From Aurantiochytrium sp. KH105 (taxonomy: Eukaryota > Sar > Bigyra > Thraustochytrida > Thraustochytriidae), in assembly GCA_003116975.1 (NCBI GenBank), contig BGKB01000011.1, positions 496,001 to 560,000 on the forward strand: a DNA stretch of 64,000 nucleotides, written 5' to 3'. The notes beneath the pieces are model-generated. The model was not told where the DNA came from. It did no database searches and was given only the letters and a program-made list of their open reading frames with translations. Each line of letters starts with the position of its first letter. Within the stretch, counting starts at the first letter, position 1. Below are positions 29,717-39,939 of this stretch, piece after piece. The position numbers and the translations under genes were made by a program.

Positions 29717-30856
29717 ATGGGAGGCTGCGCGAGCCACCCGGACGACCTGGGCCGCGGACCTCGCGCCGGAGACGCGCGCGCGCTGGGGGCGTATCATGGC
29801 GCAGACCACGATCACGATCACGACGAGGACGACGACGACGACAACAACGACGCCGCGTACGCCGAAAGCGACGCGAGCAACGAGCTCACCTTTGTGGGTT
29901 CCCAAGAAGAACGAGAGGCTCGGCTCGCGGGGAGAGGTGACTTTGTGGATGGCGACGCAGAAGACGGAGATGAAGACGAAGATGCCAGGATCACACGCGA
30001 GTACGAGGCGCTCCGGGACGAGGTCCTCGCGGCCAAGGACAAAATGTACCGCAAAATGGAGAAAAGGGGGGGCTATCAGCTCTTGCAGAATGTCATGGCC
30101 AAGCTGGTGAGCCCGACGTACTTTGGTGCGGCCTCGTGGCCCAGCGAACATCAGGCGCACCGATGTCTGCTCAACGGTCCCCGCGCTTCGGCGCTCATCA
30201 TTTCGGACGGCCTCAGCGACCCTTGCGCTCCGCCAAGGAGCGGAAACTACCGAGGCGCCATTGGGAACGGTGACGACATCGATGATGATCGCGACTACGA
30301 CGACGATGGTGCTGGTGCTGGGGCAGGGGCAAGAGCTGGGAGCAACCGTGAAGGCGTCAACCGTAGTCTTGGGTTTGGATATGAAGTTTATGGCGAGTTT
30401 GTGGACGAAGAGGACTCGCTGGAGCGTTTTACTGAGAGTGATTGGGTGTTCACATGGGAAGCACTACTTGTCGACCACATTGCGCAGAATTTGGCGGCGC
30501 AAGGACGAGATTTCCTACCTCTTTTTCGGCGACTTGAGGGGTGCATGTCGCTTGAAATACCGCAACAGAGTTTGCCAGAAGGCACTCCTGCGGAACTTAT
30601 TACGCATCGGGGCACAGTTGGAGTGCTTCTTTTCAACTCCAAGGCACCAGATCTTCCTTCTCGCATCAAGCTTCCCACGGGTCAAGCGTCACTCATTGCG
30701 CTCCGTTTACTCGATGAGAATCAGCTTGACTCGATCCTGGGCGCTACAACGCAGCAGGAAGCCATCAATGCGCGCCTGGCGCTCGTCAAGCAATTCACCA
30801 AGGATAAATCTCACCACCGCATATCTCTCGCAGAGTTCCAGACACGGGATGAGTAG
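29717..30856 (+). CDS. SUFU-like domain protein with N-myristoylation motif
   Basis: The 379-residue protein begins MGGCASHP. Gly2 with Ser6 fits an N-myristoylation signal, and Cys4 could be palmitoylated. An acidic low-complexity region (HDHDHDEDDDDDNND) and a charged helix follow. The rest resembles the Suppressor-of-fused domain family: a strand LIISDGLSDP, then GFGYEVYGEF and WVFTWEALLVDHIAQNLA. Further on is a strand GTVGVLLF, then a segment GQASLIALRLLDENQLDSI like the end of the SUFU N-terminal fold. An inserted Asp/Gly-rich loop (about residues 190-215) interrupts it. The assignment is by pattern and needs a profile search. The likely location is the cytosolic face of a membrane. Function in this organism is unknown. 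Confidence 0.6.
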   Translation: MGGCASHPDDLGRGPRAGDARALGAYHGADHDHDHDEDDDDDNNDAAYAESDASNELTFVGSQEEREARLAGRGDFVDGDAEDGDEDEDARITREYEALRDEVLAAKDKMYRKMEKRGGYQLLQNVMAKLVSPTYFGAASWPSEHQAHRCLLNGPRASALIISDGLSDPCAPPRSGNYRGAIGNGDDIDDDRDYDDDGAGAGAGARAGSNREGVNRSLGFGYEVYGEFVDEEDSLERFTESDWVFTWEALLVDHIAQNLAAQGRDFLPLFRRLEGCMSLEIPQQSLPEGTPAELITHRGTVGVLLFNSKAPDLPSRIKLPTGQASLIALRLLDENQLDSILGATTQQEAINARLALVKQFTKDKSHHRISLAEFQTRDE

Positions 30857-32303
30857 CGGCGCCATGATCATTATTACCAGAAAATGCAATATACGTTTCT
30901 TTCTTGGCTTTCTCAGTGTCTCTTGATTTGTATCAGCGTAGGCTTCGAGAGCACAGTCGGTCCGAGCGATTGAACTTTTTCTTGTTCCCCAGTTATGTTT
31001 CCCAGCAATGGAGTGTGTACGTGTACAGACCTCCAAACTGTACGGTAGACAAGCTGCAACTGCATGGCAGACAGCCGCTGGCCGTTGTCAAACAGAGTTC
31101 ATCCTCATCAGCGTCGCGCCATTTAACGAGAGCCCCTTCCCCTTCCACCATGCAGCCGGCCCCTCATAGTGGCCCATCGAGTTCAGCAGCCGTAGCTCAG
31201 GCTCTCCGCTCTTTGCACGGTCTGCAAATGACGAAAGGTCACGCGGGTCCCCGTGCCGCTGCCTGCTGCGGCCCTTCCGACGCGACAGTGGCAGCAGTGC
31301 ACCTGGCAGTGGTAGCCTGGCTGCTGCTCCTGCACCACGGTTCTTCGGTTACGAAAGGGATGCTTGAGGCGCTCGCCGCCACCCATGCCACCCACCATGA
31401 CGACCAGCTGGCTGCAGCTCAAAGCGCGACAATGCCGACGCCCGGAGCTGAGACCTACCAAGCTGCCTTCGGGCTTGCGGTTTCTTTCCGTCGTCGCGAG
31501 CCTTGACCCTCCAAACTTTCTTGTGGCACAGGGTGATTGGTTGATGGTCCTCGCTTTGGCCGCTGGTTGCTGCGCTCACTGACAGGCTTCCTCGTCAGCG
31601 CAATATGGAGAGTCGTTTCTTTCGCCTCGCCTCGCCTCGCCGCGTCTCCTCCGACCTCGCCCTCTGACACAGGCGCATCGCCTCGTCCTTCTCCTCCCTC
31701 TCCCCCCCCCCAGCGATCTCCGCGACCCCAAACCAAGCGCCCTCGCCGCCCTCGCCGCCCTCGTTTGGCGCGTCGGGCGAGAAGAAAGAGAAGGCCGGAA
31801 GAGACCCGCAGCCGCCGCCCGGCGCCCACTGGGCGGCGCAGCAGGGCCGAAGCTCTGCGGGGACCCGCGGCGGGCGTCCCCGCCCCTCCGACCCGGACTG
31901 TGCGCACGACGGCGGCCTCGACGCGGCGAACGAGGACCGCGAGGACGGCGCGCTCGAGCTCGAGCTCGCGCGGGAGCAGCGCCGGCAGAACGGAGACGCT
32001 GCGCGGGCCGGCGCGACGCGGGCGGGCCGCCGCGCGGGCGCGTGGAGACGGAGCTCGCGCGGGGGAAACGGGAAAGGCGCCGCGGCGGAAAGCCAGGAGG
32101 AGGGAGGACCCGGGAGAACAGCGACGTTGAGGACGCGGCGCACAGCGGCGCAGGCGCGTGCGTGCGTGCGTGCGTGCGTGCTGGCGGCGAGGCGGAAGGG
32201 GCTCGCTCCGCTCTACGGTGAGAACGAGAGGGAGGCGAGAAGAGGCTGAGAGAGCTAGCCTCGAATTGGGGCGCGAGACGTGGGCGGCGAAGCAAAGCAG
32301 AAA
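30857..32303. other. Long intergenic region between SUFU-like and SAM-domain genes
   Basis: The first 700 bases are of average composition. The rest (31620-32230) is very GC-rich with CGCCTCGCCTCGC repeats near 31622-31650 and a (TGCG)n array at about 32156-32181. A plus-strand frame of about 118 codons at 31150-31506 has an alanine-rich hydrophobic stretch but no domain, so I do not call it. An upstream exon of the next gene could lie here, because that gene lacks a signal peptide. Confidence 0.5.
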
Positions 32304-33311
32304 ATGACATCTACGAAAAAAGGCCCATCCGGCTGGTGGGGCTGGCCGTCCTCGAACTCGTCGCCAACGAGATCTCCAACGGCGTTCCCTACATCGTTTC
32401 CCACGCCATCCCCCACGCCATTTCCAACGCCATTTCCAACGTCATTCCCGACGAGCGCGCCTAGCAGCGTCACCATGATTGGGCCGTTCGGAGACCACGA
32501 CACGCCTACGGCTGCACCCACTCTCCCAGCAACGGGAACCTCGTCAGGATCGTCAAACTCTGACTCATCATCATCTTCTTCCTCGTCGGAAAGCTCCATA
32601 TGGAGTTCAACTCCCGTGATTACCGCAGGCTCCCTCTGCTTTGGGTTGCTCCTCGCCATCGCTCTTCTCGCTGTCGCACTCGTTAGACGGCGGGCTGCAC
32701 GAAGGCAAGCCGACAGTGAGGAGAGTAACGCTGGATCCTCGGGGGGCACTGGTCCCACCGATGTCGTCCCCGAGGTCCCTGTGGCGCGAGTCAAGCGAAG
32801 AGCACGAAATGCTCCGGAGGCAATTGTTGTTCCCGTTGCCGAAGAGCAAGACGTAACTGCTATGCTTGGCGCGCCGCAACTTCGTCGTGCTTCATCGCGG
32901 CGTGCCATTGCAACGCCTCCCACGGATATGGGTATGCCCGAAACGCAGTTCCGCGAGGAGTTGCACGCCTATTTGATGAGCAAGGCGCCCGAAATGCAAG
33001 CTGATGAAGTGTCGACCTTTGTTGCAAAGGTCGACACCGATGAGCAGAGCCGAGCTGCGCTCAACGAGGAACTGCACCAGACGCACGGCCAGAGCCTCGA
33101 TGACTTTTATATCGAACGAGTGCGCCAACAAGCTGCATCTCTTCGAGCTGCGCTTCGAGAAGCCGGTGCCGGGACAGCCTACCCTGTTCTTCTCGAGCAC
33201 GGCATTGAATCCATTGAAGCTCTCCAGGACGTGGATCCCGCCCTCCTTACCGAGATGTTCCCAGATCCAGAATTACATGCCGCAGTCGCCCAGCTTTCGA
33301 ACCCTTTGTAA
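32304..33311 (+). CDS. Single-pass membrane protein, P/T-rich stalk and SAM-like tail
   Basis: The 335-residue product has four parts. First is a Pro/Thr/Ser stalk with FPTxFPTPSPTP-type repeats (about residues 20-55) and a serine run. Second is one strong transmembrane segment (LCFGLLLAIALLAVALV, about 112-130) followed by RRRAARR, which marks the cytosolic side. Third is a charged region (about 131-215). Fourth is a helical C-terminal domain whose end (AYPVLLEHGIESIEALQDV, then ALLTEMFPD) resembles a SAM domain. Orientation by positive charge puts the stalk outside. There is no N-terminal signal peptide, so it is either a type III protein or a 5' exon is missing. A possible acceptor (AAAGCAG) lies just before the ATG. 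It might be a receptor-like adaptor; no ligand can be inferred. Confidence 0.65.
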   Translation: MTSTKKGPSGWWGWPSSNSSPTRSPTAFPTSFPTPSPTPFPTPFPTSFPTSAPSSVTMIGPFGDHDTPTAAPTLPATGTSSGSSNSDSSSSSSSSESSIWSSTPVITAGSLCFGLLLAIALLAVALVRRRAARRQADSEESNAGSSGGTGPTDVVPEVPVARVKRRARNAPEAIVVPVAEEQDVTAMLGAPQLRRASSRRAIATPPTDMGMPETQFREELHAYLMSKAPEMQADEVSTFVAKVDTDEQSRAALNEELHQTHGQSLDDFYIERVRQQAASLRAALREAGAGTAYPVLLEHGIESIEALQDVDPALLTEMFPDPELHAAVAQLSNPL

Positions 33312-34247
33312 ATCTGATGTTGACGCCCCGATAGGGGCGACATTTCAATTTTGTGGATATCGTTGAATTTGGTATTTGATAAATAACCAATACTCTACTT
33401 CGAGGTCACTGCCAGAGAGAGAGAGAGAGAGAGAGAGCTTATCTTGGTCTCCTTCTTCTTTGCAGAAAAGGAAAAATGAACCAAAGCACGCACTCGCTTT
33501 GGCAAAGGCAAGCGCGCGCCATGACTTTCGTCTTCTCAGGAATGCCATTAAGTTGTGCGGCGAGCCGAGCCAAGTCTTGCCTTCATTCCGCTTGAAAACG
33601 TTGGGACAGCACGCTCGCACAACAGCATGGATGGCGAGTCGGTGCGAGCATCCTGAAACCCCTCAACTGTGCTAAACGAGCTCAATTATGGTGACCCGGC
33701 TTGCTTGATCAACGTAGTTCCTGCGATCAACAAGTCAGGGAGTGGAGAAAACGGTCATCATTCTACCTACGCCCTATCTATCGCTGGCAAGATCAAGCCG
33801 CGAGCAGTCTCTGCTCTCCAGGCACGCACACTCGGCTCCATTGCTGCTCGCGCTTCTCACGTCCCGAACATCTACAACCTCTTCTTTTCCAAATAGGTCC
33901 AATTGCAAAGCCGTCCAGTGACCCACGAAGCGTCGGGTCTTCAACGACCCTCCCCACGTCGATATGATCGATGACCGACAGCGCAGTGAGACAGACAGCC
34001 AAGGCCCAGATTCTCGTCAGGCCGCGCGAGACCTGCTCGCCCTCCCGCGTCCACAGGTTTGCGGCCGCGAGCCTCTGCTCGAGGAGGGAGCGGCGTCGCC
34101 CGCGGCTCGGCTCGGCTCGGCTTTATAGCGAAAGCGCCCGGTCTTGTCGGACGAGGCGCCGCAAACGACGCCGCAAATCGAATTGTGCGGCTCTCGCGGC
34201 GAGAGCTTCGCGGCGCGGCGAGGCGAGGCGAGGCGAGGCGAGGCGCG
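33312..34247. other. Intergenic region with (GA)n tract and promoter of the carrier gene
   Basis: The region contains a (GA)n run at about 33413-33438, featureless DNA to 34000, then GC-rich sequence. Tandem GGCTC units occur near 34108-34121, and a (GGCGA)n array at about 34216-34245 runs directly into the carrier start codon. No gene is seen. Confidence 0.55.
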
Positions 34248-35186
34248 ATGGGCGGCGCGGGGGGCGGCACCCAGGCCAGCGGCGCCCAGGTGCTCGTGTG
34301 CGGGTCCTTCGCGGGCGCCTGCTCCGTGCTGGCGAGCGCCCCGTTCGACTGCGTCAAGGTCCGCATGCAGACGAACTCGGCGCGGTTTAGGACCTTCTCG
34401 CAGGCGCTCGCGAGGACCGTGCGCGAGGAGAGCGCCTTCTCGCTGTACAGGGGCGTCTCGCCGGCACTCACGAGCGCCATCATCGAGAACTCGGTCGTTT
34501 TCGCGGCCAACTCGGCCATTCGCCAGCAGGCGCTCGCGCTCAAGGCCTCGAGAAACGACACCTCGCCCCTTTCGCACGCAGAGCTATCTGCGATCGGCGG
34601 CCTGAGCGGCGTATTCAGCGCGACCGCCATTTGTGCTCCAGAAACAATCAAATGCAGGATGCAAGCGGCCAGCTTGTCCTTGGTTACCCCGCCCGGACAA
34701 CCTTCGGCGGCCCCTCGCTTTGCGAGCTCTCTGGACTGTTTTCTGCAAACCTTGCGAATGGAGGGCGTCTCGGGCCTCTTCCGCGGCCTTCCTGCACAAA
34801 TTGCGCGCGACGTCCCCTTTAATTTCGTTTTTTTTGGTGCTTACGAGATGATCACCTCGCTGCTCTGCGTTGCGCGTCGTGTCCCGGACAAGTCGGAGCT
34901 GACGGGACCTTGGATTGTTCTGGCTGGTGGCATGGCGGGTGTGGCCGGCTGGAGCCTGACTCTGCCATTTGACGTGGTCAAGTCCACGATGCAAGTGTCC
35001 ACACAAGCCAATCCTAGCACCTCGCGCACTGTGCGTGAAATCTTCGTATCAAAAGGTTTGCGCGGGTTCTTCAAGGGATGGACCGCCGCCGCAGTGCGTG
35101 CTTTCCCTTGCAATGGCGCCCTGTTTCTCGGCTACGAGTTTTCCAATCGTGCTCTCGATCGTATACGTGGGCATCAAGGTCTTTAG
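34248..35186 (+). CDS. Mitochondrial carrier family (SLC25) protein
   Basis: The 312-residue protein shows three tandem repeats, each with the carrier signature Px[DE]xx[KR]: PFDCVKVRMQ, APETIKCRMQ and PFDVVKSTMQ. The matching GxxG-type and aromatic belts are also present (LYRGVSPALTSAI; LFRGLPAQIARDVPFN; FFKGWTAAAVRAFPCNG). It would sit in the mitochondrial inner membrane and exchange metabolites. The sequence around repeats 2 and 3 is reminiscent of the carnitine/ornithine/basic amino-acid subgroup, but substrate specificity is not resolved. The second signature has Glu in place of Asp and Ala-Pro in place of Pro-Phe. The ATG at 34248 starts just before the first helix; upstream in-frame sequence is GC-rich promoter. 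Confidence 0.9.
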   Translation: MGGAGGGTQASGAQVLVCGSFAGACSVLASAPFDCVKVRMQTNSARFRTFSQALARTVREESAFSLYRGVSPALTSAIIENSVVFAANSAIRQQALALKASRNDTSPLSHAELSAIGGLSGVFSATAICAPETIKCRMQAASLSLVTPPGQPSAAPRFASSLDCFLQTLRMEGVSGLFRGLPAQIARDVPFNFVFFGAYEMITSLLCVARRVPDKSELTGPWIVLAGGMAGVAGWSLTLPFDVVKSTMQVSTQANPSTSRTVREIFVSKGLRGFFKGWTAAAVRAFPCNGALFLGYEFSNRALDRIRGHQGL

Positions 35187-36000
35187 ATCTGTTTCGTATG
35201 CGTTAGTCCCAAGCCCCCTCCTCCCTTCCTTTAGATTTGTTTGATTTTGTTTATTATGAAAAAGTTGACAACCACACTTCTTTGACTGTTTTAGTTTCGT
35301 AATTTTCATTTTCTCTTTGAAAGCGAATACGTTGTGCTCGAAGCACCAGGTCGCGCCTGGGATTCGCTGTGTTTGTGCGATCTTTCGTATTGATTGAATT
35401 TTAAAATTTTAAAATTGAACGCGTGTCTTAGTCTGCAGCTGCTGAGCTACAAGTAAACACAAAGTCCTCCCTCGCAGAGAACTTGATTGGTCTTTACGCC
35501 AATACATCCTTACCAATCACTATGATTCTAGCGAGAAGCATCCCAATCCAATCATAATAAGCTATCACTTCAACTAAACCCCCCAAAAAATTGATAGATC
35601 GCAAGACTTTTTACCTAAAATGTGACACATCAATGCATCCTCGCCCAATCTATGCCTCAGCAACCGCTTCACCCAAAGGATCATGAATCACAAGCTGCGA
35701 CAGGTCAGAAGACCATCTCTCGTCTTTCTAACAGTAAAAGGAAGCACGTTCTCTCGAAAACTCCATTTTTTCCCGCTGAGTCACAGACAGGCCAACTGTG
35801 CGCTGCTGCCGATTTGGATCAAAATCGTGCTCAGCACAGCAGAGAGCATATCTGCTTGCACACACGCCTTGCGCGGTGCTGGACGGCGCTGCGTCATCGA
35901 CGCGGCTATCTGCCACACGCAGGCGCTTGGCCAAGTGTCTGAGCGCGCGCGTCAAGAAGTGCTCGTTGCGAGGCACTGACAGCATCAGAACAAACATAAC
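35187..36000. other. AT-richer intergenic region
   Basis: Positions 35200-35620 form one of the most AT-rich stretches of the window, with a TTTTAAAATTTTAAAATT palindromic run at about 35399-35416. No gene, tRNA or obvious structured RNA was recognised. It likely includes the transcription end of the carrier gene and the promoter of the SLC44-like gene. Confidence 0.5.
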
Positions 36001-38070
36001 ATGGACGAGACTTTGGTTAACTCGCTGCGCAGCGGCGGCAGCTTCACCGCCGGCCAGGGCCTCGACAGCGGGTCCGAGGATGAGAGCGACGACCTCGACC
36101 GCGAGCCTGTGGACCTCGACCGCGAGCTTGCAAGCCATAGCGGGAGCGACAGCAGCGGAAGAGTCGTGGACCTTGACGACTTTTCGGACGAGGACCACAG
36201 CCGTCTAAAGCCGGCACTCCGTCCAGCGGAGCAGGATTATGGACAAGCTGCCTCGTCTAGGTTCGAGAGCAAGGGCAAGGAAGTCGAGAATCGTGGTGGG
36301 CGCAGCGCGCGCCGGGTCTCTTTTGCCGATGATGTCGTCTTAAACGAAAGGCAACCACCGCGAGGACCTTCCCCGATGCCATCAGACAGCTCAGTGTCAT
36401 CCGTAGAAAGCGACGAGATTGACGGGCTCTTCAGTATGGGCGCAGAACCACTTCAAATGCAGTCCCCCGACCTGGATCGCGAGTATCGGCGGATCACGGC
36501 TGGCAATCTGCACACGAATGAGCTCACGTACGTGTCGAGAGTGTCGCTCTTCCGCGACAGATCGTACGCCACCGCCTTTGCAGTCTGTATTTTGGGTGTT
36601 CTCGCGTTCGGCCTTGCAACGTATCGCGTCGAAAACAAGCACCACTACATTGCCACTCTTGTCGTGGGTCTCTGCCTTACCGGCACAGCAAGTGCATGCA
36701 TGGTCGGTCTTCACTACAAACTTTTTCGAGGCCAATGGCAGCAAGCCGCCAGCACACCATTTTCCTTGCAGTATCTCAAACTTATTGCGCCACTGGAAGG
36801 CAGTCTGCTTGTTGCAGTGCTGGTAATCATATGGGCCAAAGGTTGGTCTTGGATGGCCGGCCTTGGCGTGGCCTGGACGGCTGCGTACGATTTATACTCC
36901 TTGCAACGCGTCGATGACGGCACCCAATTTGCCGCGGTTCTTCTCGAGATGGCCTCTGACATGGTTGTCGACAACGAAGAGATGCGTCCCGCCGTGCGAC
37001 GGGCCTGGATGATTTTTATGGGGCTTAACGTCTGGCTCGCCATATGGATTAGCATCTTTGTTGATACAGCGAGCAGCACTGCATATCACTCAAAAGCAAT
37101 TCTGATCTTCCTCATGTTCAGTCTTTACTGGACCACCCAGGTTGCTCGCTCGCTTCTCTCCTATTACGTCACGGGTGCAGTCGTGTATCGACTCGTGCTC
37201 TCCGACCGCGACGGCCGCCAACCAGGCAAGGTACAAGCCACAATCTTGCAGCGCAGCCTTACGGTGGGCTTTGGCTCAATCTGTGCGGGCGGGTTGTACA
37301 TTAATATGGCCATCAGTCTCGCTGCCGCGCACGATTCCCTCCGTCATCTCTGCCGGTGGAAGCCGGGCCGCAGCAGCCGTTCAGGGCATGGCACGTGGCG
37401 CGCTGGTTCAAGTGTATTTAACGAGGGTCGCAGAGGCTCCATTACGTCGCTCGGGGACGATCGCACAGACGACGGGAATGGCACCGACGAAGATAACAGC
37501 TCGACTAGCATTTGGGCCGAGGAGGAAATGCGCGCGGCTTCGCACGGCGGGCCCATGTATAGCGCAAACCGATATGCATGGGCGCGTGTATCCCTGCGTG
37601 GTGCACCGTTTCGGTCAGCTTCCAGGGAGGCCTGGGCCAAGCTTGTCTCTACAGGCGTGATCGGTGCCGTACAGACAGAAACAGCAGATCGCCTCCTCAG
37701 TAGCTGGGTGACTATTTTTGGTTGTCTCACGGCTATATGCGCTAATCTGCTGCTGCCTGACATCACGCGGCAGACTTCTGAGATCCAATTTGAGTTTTTT
37801 GTGGCAAGCTTTGTCGCCGGTGCAAGCAGCGCAGCTGTTCTCCTCGAGCCGCTACGGGCATCTGTAGCAGCAATATACATTGCCTTTGCGGAAAATCCAA
37901 AGTGCTTTGCCAAGACATGGCCCATTGTTCACCACCGTCTCATGCGCACCTCGGAGATGGCTCTCTTTTCTGCCGCTTCCTCGGGGACATCACCGACATC
38001 GCCCATGGACGACGAAACGTCTGGCGAGCCAGCGACTGCCAATACGCATGTGCCGCTGGATGAGGTGTGA
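36001..38070 (+). CDS. Choline transporter-like protein (CTL/SLC44 family)
   Basis: The 689-residue product has an acidic, Ser-rich N-terminal cytosolic region (DSGSEDESDDLDREPVDLDR, residues 22-41, then a second SDEDHSR patch). About ten transmembrane segments follow from residue 185 on. The SLC44 core is visible: QATILQRSLTVGFGSICAGG, then a polar loop (about 455-515), NRYAWARVSLRGAPFRSASREAW, and the late helix with EPLRASVAAIYIAFAENP. In the family these segments read NRYAYVQVALRG and CFAEDP. SLC44 proteins move choline or ethanolamine across plasma or mitochondrial membranes. The loop between the two halves carries many basic and acidic residues that may be phosphorylated. The frame is uninterrupted and the ATG is the first. 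Confidence 0.85.
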   Translation: MDETLVNSLRSGGSFTAGQGLDSGSEDESDDLDREPVDLDRELASHSGSDSSGRVVDLDDFSDEDHSRLKPALRPAEQDYGQAASSRFESKGKEVENRGGRSARRVSFADDVVLNERQPPRGPSPMPSDSSVSSVESDEIDGLFSMGAEPLQMQSPDLDREYRRITAGNLHTNELTYVSRVSLFRDRSYATAFAVCILGVLAFGLATYRVENKHHYIATLVVGLCLTGTASACMVGLHYKLFRGQWQQAASTPFSLQYLKLIAPLEGSLLVAVLVIIWAKGWSWMAGLGVAWTAAYDLYSLQRVDDGTQFAAVLLEMASDMVVDNEEMRPAVRRAWMIFMGLNVWLAIWISIFVDTASSTAYHSKAILIFLMFSLYWTTQVARSLLSYYVTGAVVYRLVLSDRDGRQPGKVQATILQRSLTVGFGSICAGGLYINMAISLAAAHDSLRHLCRWKPGRSSRSGHGTWRAGSSVFNEGRRGSITSLGDDRTDDGNGTDEDNSSTSIWAEEEMRAASHGGPMYSANRYAWARVSLRGAPFRSASREAWAKLVSTGVIGAVQTETADRLLSSWVTIFGCLTAICANLLLPDITRQTSEIQFEFFVASFVAGASSAAVLLEPLRASVAAIYIAFAENPKCFAKTWPIVHHRLMRTSEMALFSAASSGTSPTSPMDDETSGEPATANTHVPLDEV

Positions 38071-38848
38071 GAGCTGGTTCGGTCCATCCGCCCACCAACC
38101 CACCCACCTCTTGAAGAGAAAGAAGAAGAATTCAGAAATCGAGAGATGGCACATGTATAGATGCAAATGGCAGAATTGTGTTGCAAGAGAAAACGGGAAA
38201 TTGTCGCCACAGACAGAACCACTGAAAAGCTGGCGCACCGACTGACTGACTGATTGACTGATTGGCTGACTGACTGGGTAAAGATTAGCTCTGTGTAAAC
38301 GTCGTGATGACGTTGCCATTATTTAGAAAAGAATAATGTATCACAGAACGAGAAAATTTCCAATGCCTTGCAAGAAGAACCAGTGACCCCGAATGGAATT
38401 TGCTTTTTTGTTTATCTTTCCTTTTTCCGTGTTCCTTTTTTCGTTCGAAGCAACGAAAAAAGGTCTTGTTGCAAGTCCAACGAAATCTTAGAAGGAAGTG
38501 TGTAAGTACTCAACGCCAAGATCGAAGCAGAGAACGCATACTCATATGAGTAGGCATTTTGTTTGCAAAGGCAAGGAGTCCAGAAAACAGAAAAGTTTGG
38601 GAGGATATACTTGACTTTTCCCGGCGTGAAAGCACATGCTTAAACGATCCGAGGAGAGCTGGCTAGACGCCTGTCGTTCTGTGTTGTTTGTGTGTGGTAT
38701 ATTCCGAAAGTCTGCTCTACTAGCTGGGTCTGCAGCGAAACTCTGGACAAAAGTGGACTCGACCTGAGCCGTATTCAGTCGCTCATTCATGCACCCACAC
38801 GAAAGGGTCGATTAATGAATGAATGAACTGTAAACCGCACTCACTCGT
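38071..38848. other. Intergenic region between SLC44-like and small two-exon gene
   Basis: The region contains a degenerate (GACT/GATT)n tract at about 38240-38276 and AT-rich sequence from 38300 to 38480. A TCATTCATG/ATGAATGAATG inverted pair flanks 38780-38826. No coding sequence is supported. Confidence 0.5.
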
Positions 38849-39231
38849 CTAAGCGTACTTGGTGTTGTACACATCCGCTTTCCTGCCGTGGCGCTCCAGG
38901 TCTTCTTGGAGACCCTGCTTGAGGTCCTCCATCCAAAAGTCATACTTGTAGCCGACAAGGCCTCCGGCGCCGAGAGCCAGAACGTGCTCCCATGGTGCTG
39001 CGTACGCATCGCAAAATAGGTCAGAGCGAAAAGCAAGTCAAAAAAAGCAAAATGTCAAACCAGGCGCACGTCAGTCAGCTGCTGCTCTTCTTCACAAAAA
39101 TCATCAGATACCCTTCCTCCACCCTACGCGTCTCCCGCGCTCCACGTACCGCTGGTCAGAGGCAGCTGGCGCAGGCCCCTGCTCCAAAGGTTCACCCCGA
39201 GGCCGGTGACGGCGCCCAGCAGGAATCCCAT
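38849..39231 (-). CDS. Small two-exon gene, 76-aa membrane-type protein
   Basis: Exon 1 is 39231-39150 and exon 2 is 38997-38849. The 152-base intron has a GTACGT donor and a GTACGCAG acceptor. The joined product is 76 residues. It begins MGFLLGAVTGLGVNLWSRGL (glycine-rich hydrophobic), then PWEHVLALGAGGLVGYKYDF, and ends with a charged helix LQEDLERHGRKADVYNTKYA. The single hydrophobic core and charged tail look like a small mitochondrial inner-membrane subunit, for example an accessory subunit of a respiratory complex, but I cannot name the family. The exon junction preserves the frame exactly (27 codons plus one base, then two bases plus 48 codons and stop), which strongly supports the model. 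Confidence 0.75.
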
Positions 39232-39939
39232 CTTTCTCCGGTCGCCGCTGTCGCCGCGGCAAGGTCGGGGGCGCGAAGGCGGGGCGGAGCGCGCGGGCGT
39301 GAACACAGAAGCGCGCGCGAGGCGTGCGGACTCCCGGGCTCGAGGCGCTGTCGCGAAAGAGACTGCCTGCCTGCCTTGCCTGCCTGTCTCCGCCGCCGCC
39401 TCTCGCGGGCAGTCGCAGCGTGTGCCGCCTTAACCCCCCCTGTCCTTGCCCCTCTTTCCGCCCTGCGCCTTAAGGCGGGTTCCGGGCACCCGAACCGCGC
39501 TTTGGGGTCCCCAAAAGGGCGAAAATAAAAATAAAAAGGAGGTACCTTGAAAAAGTACCTGAAAAAATAAGAGTCTTGATCCGGCGGTGAAGGGTGACCA
39601 GCTGACTAGATATTTTGCGCATCGCAAGATGCCGCTGTCGCGACACCGGCGCAGCCAGAAGAGCGAGACGAAGAAGGCCGCGCGCGGCGCGCGAAGGGAG
39701 CCCGCGCGTGCCGGAGGGGACGGCCCGGGCCGGCCTCGGATCACCCTGGGTTCCACCGGAGCGGCCGTGGTGGACTGAGAGCCTGCCTAACTGAGTGACC
39801 GCACGACAGCGACCAGAACAAGGAGATCTTTTGCCACTGCACAGCTTGCCTTGCAGAGCGCGGCAAAACGAGAACGGCGGAGCCGAAGTGGGTCGAGGCG
39901 AGAGGAGACGAGACGAAGAGGAGCCGACAGGTGGAGAGG
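39232..39939. other. Divergent promoter between the small gene and the PEP-mutase-like gene
   Basis: GC-rich up to about 39500, with GCCTGCCTGCC repeats at 39364-39388. A pair of GGTACCTTGAAAAAGTACC-like inverted sequences lies near 39541-39562, which can form a hairpin. No gene is supported. Confidence 0.45.

Noticed and set aside
31150-31506. 118-codon plus-strand frame with an alanine-rich hydrophobic stretch
   Set aside because: Codon pattern and sequence look random; no motif or neighbour supports it.
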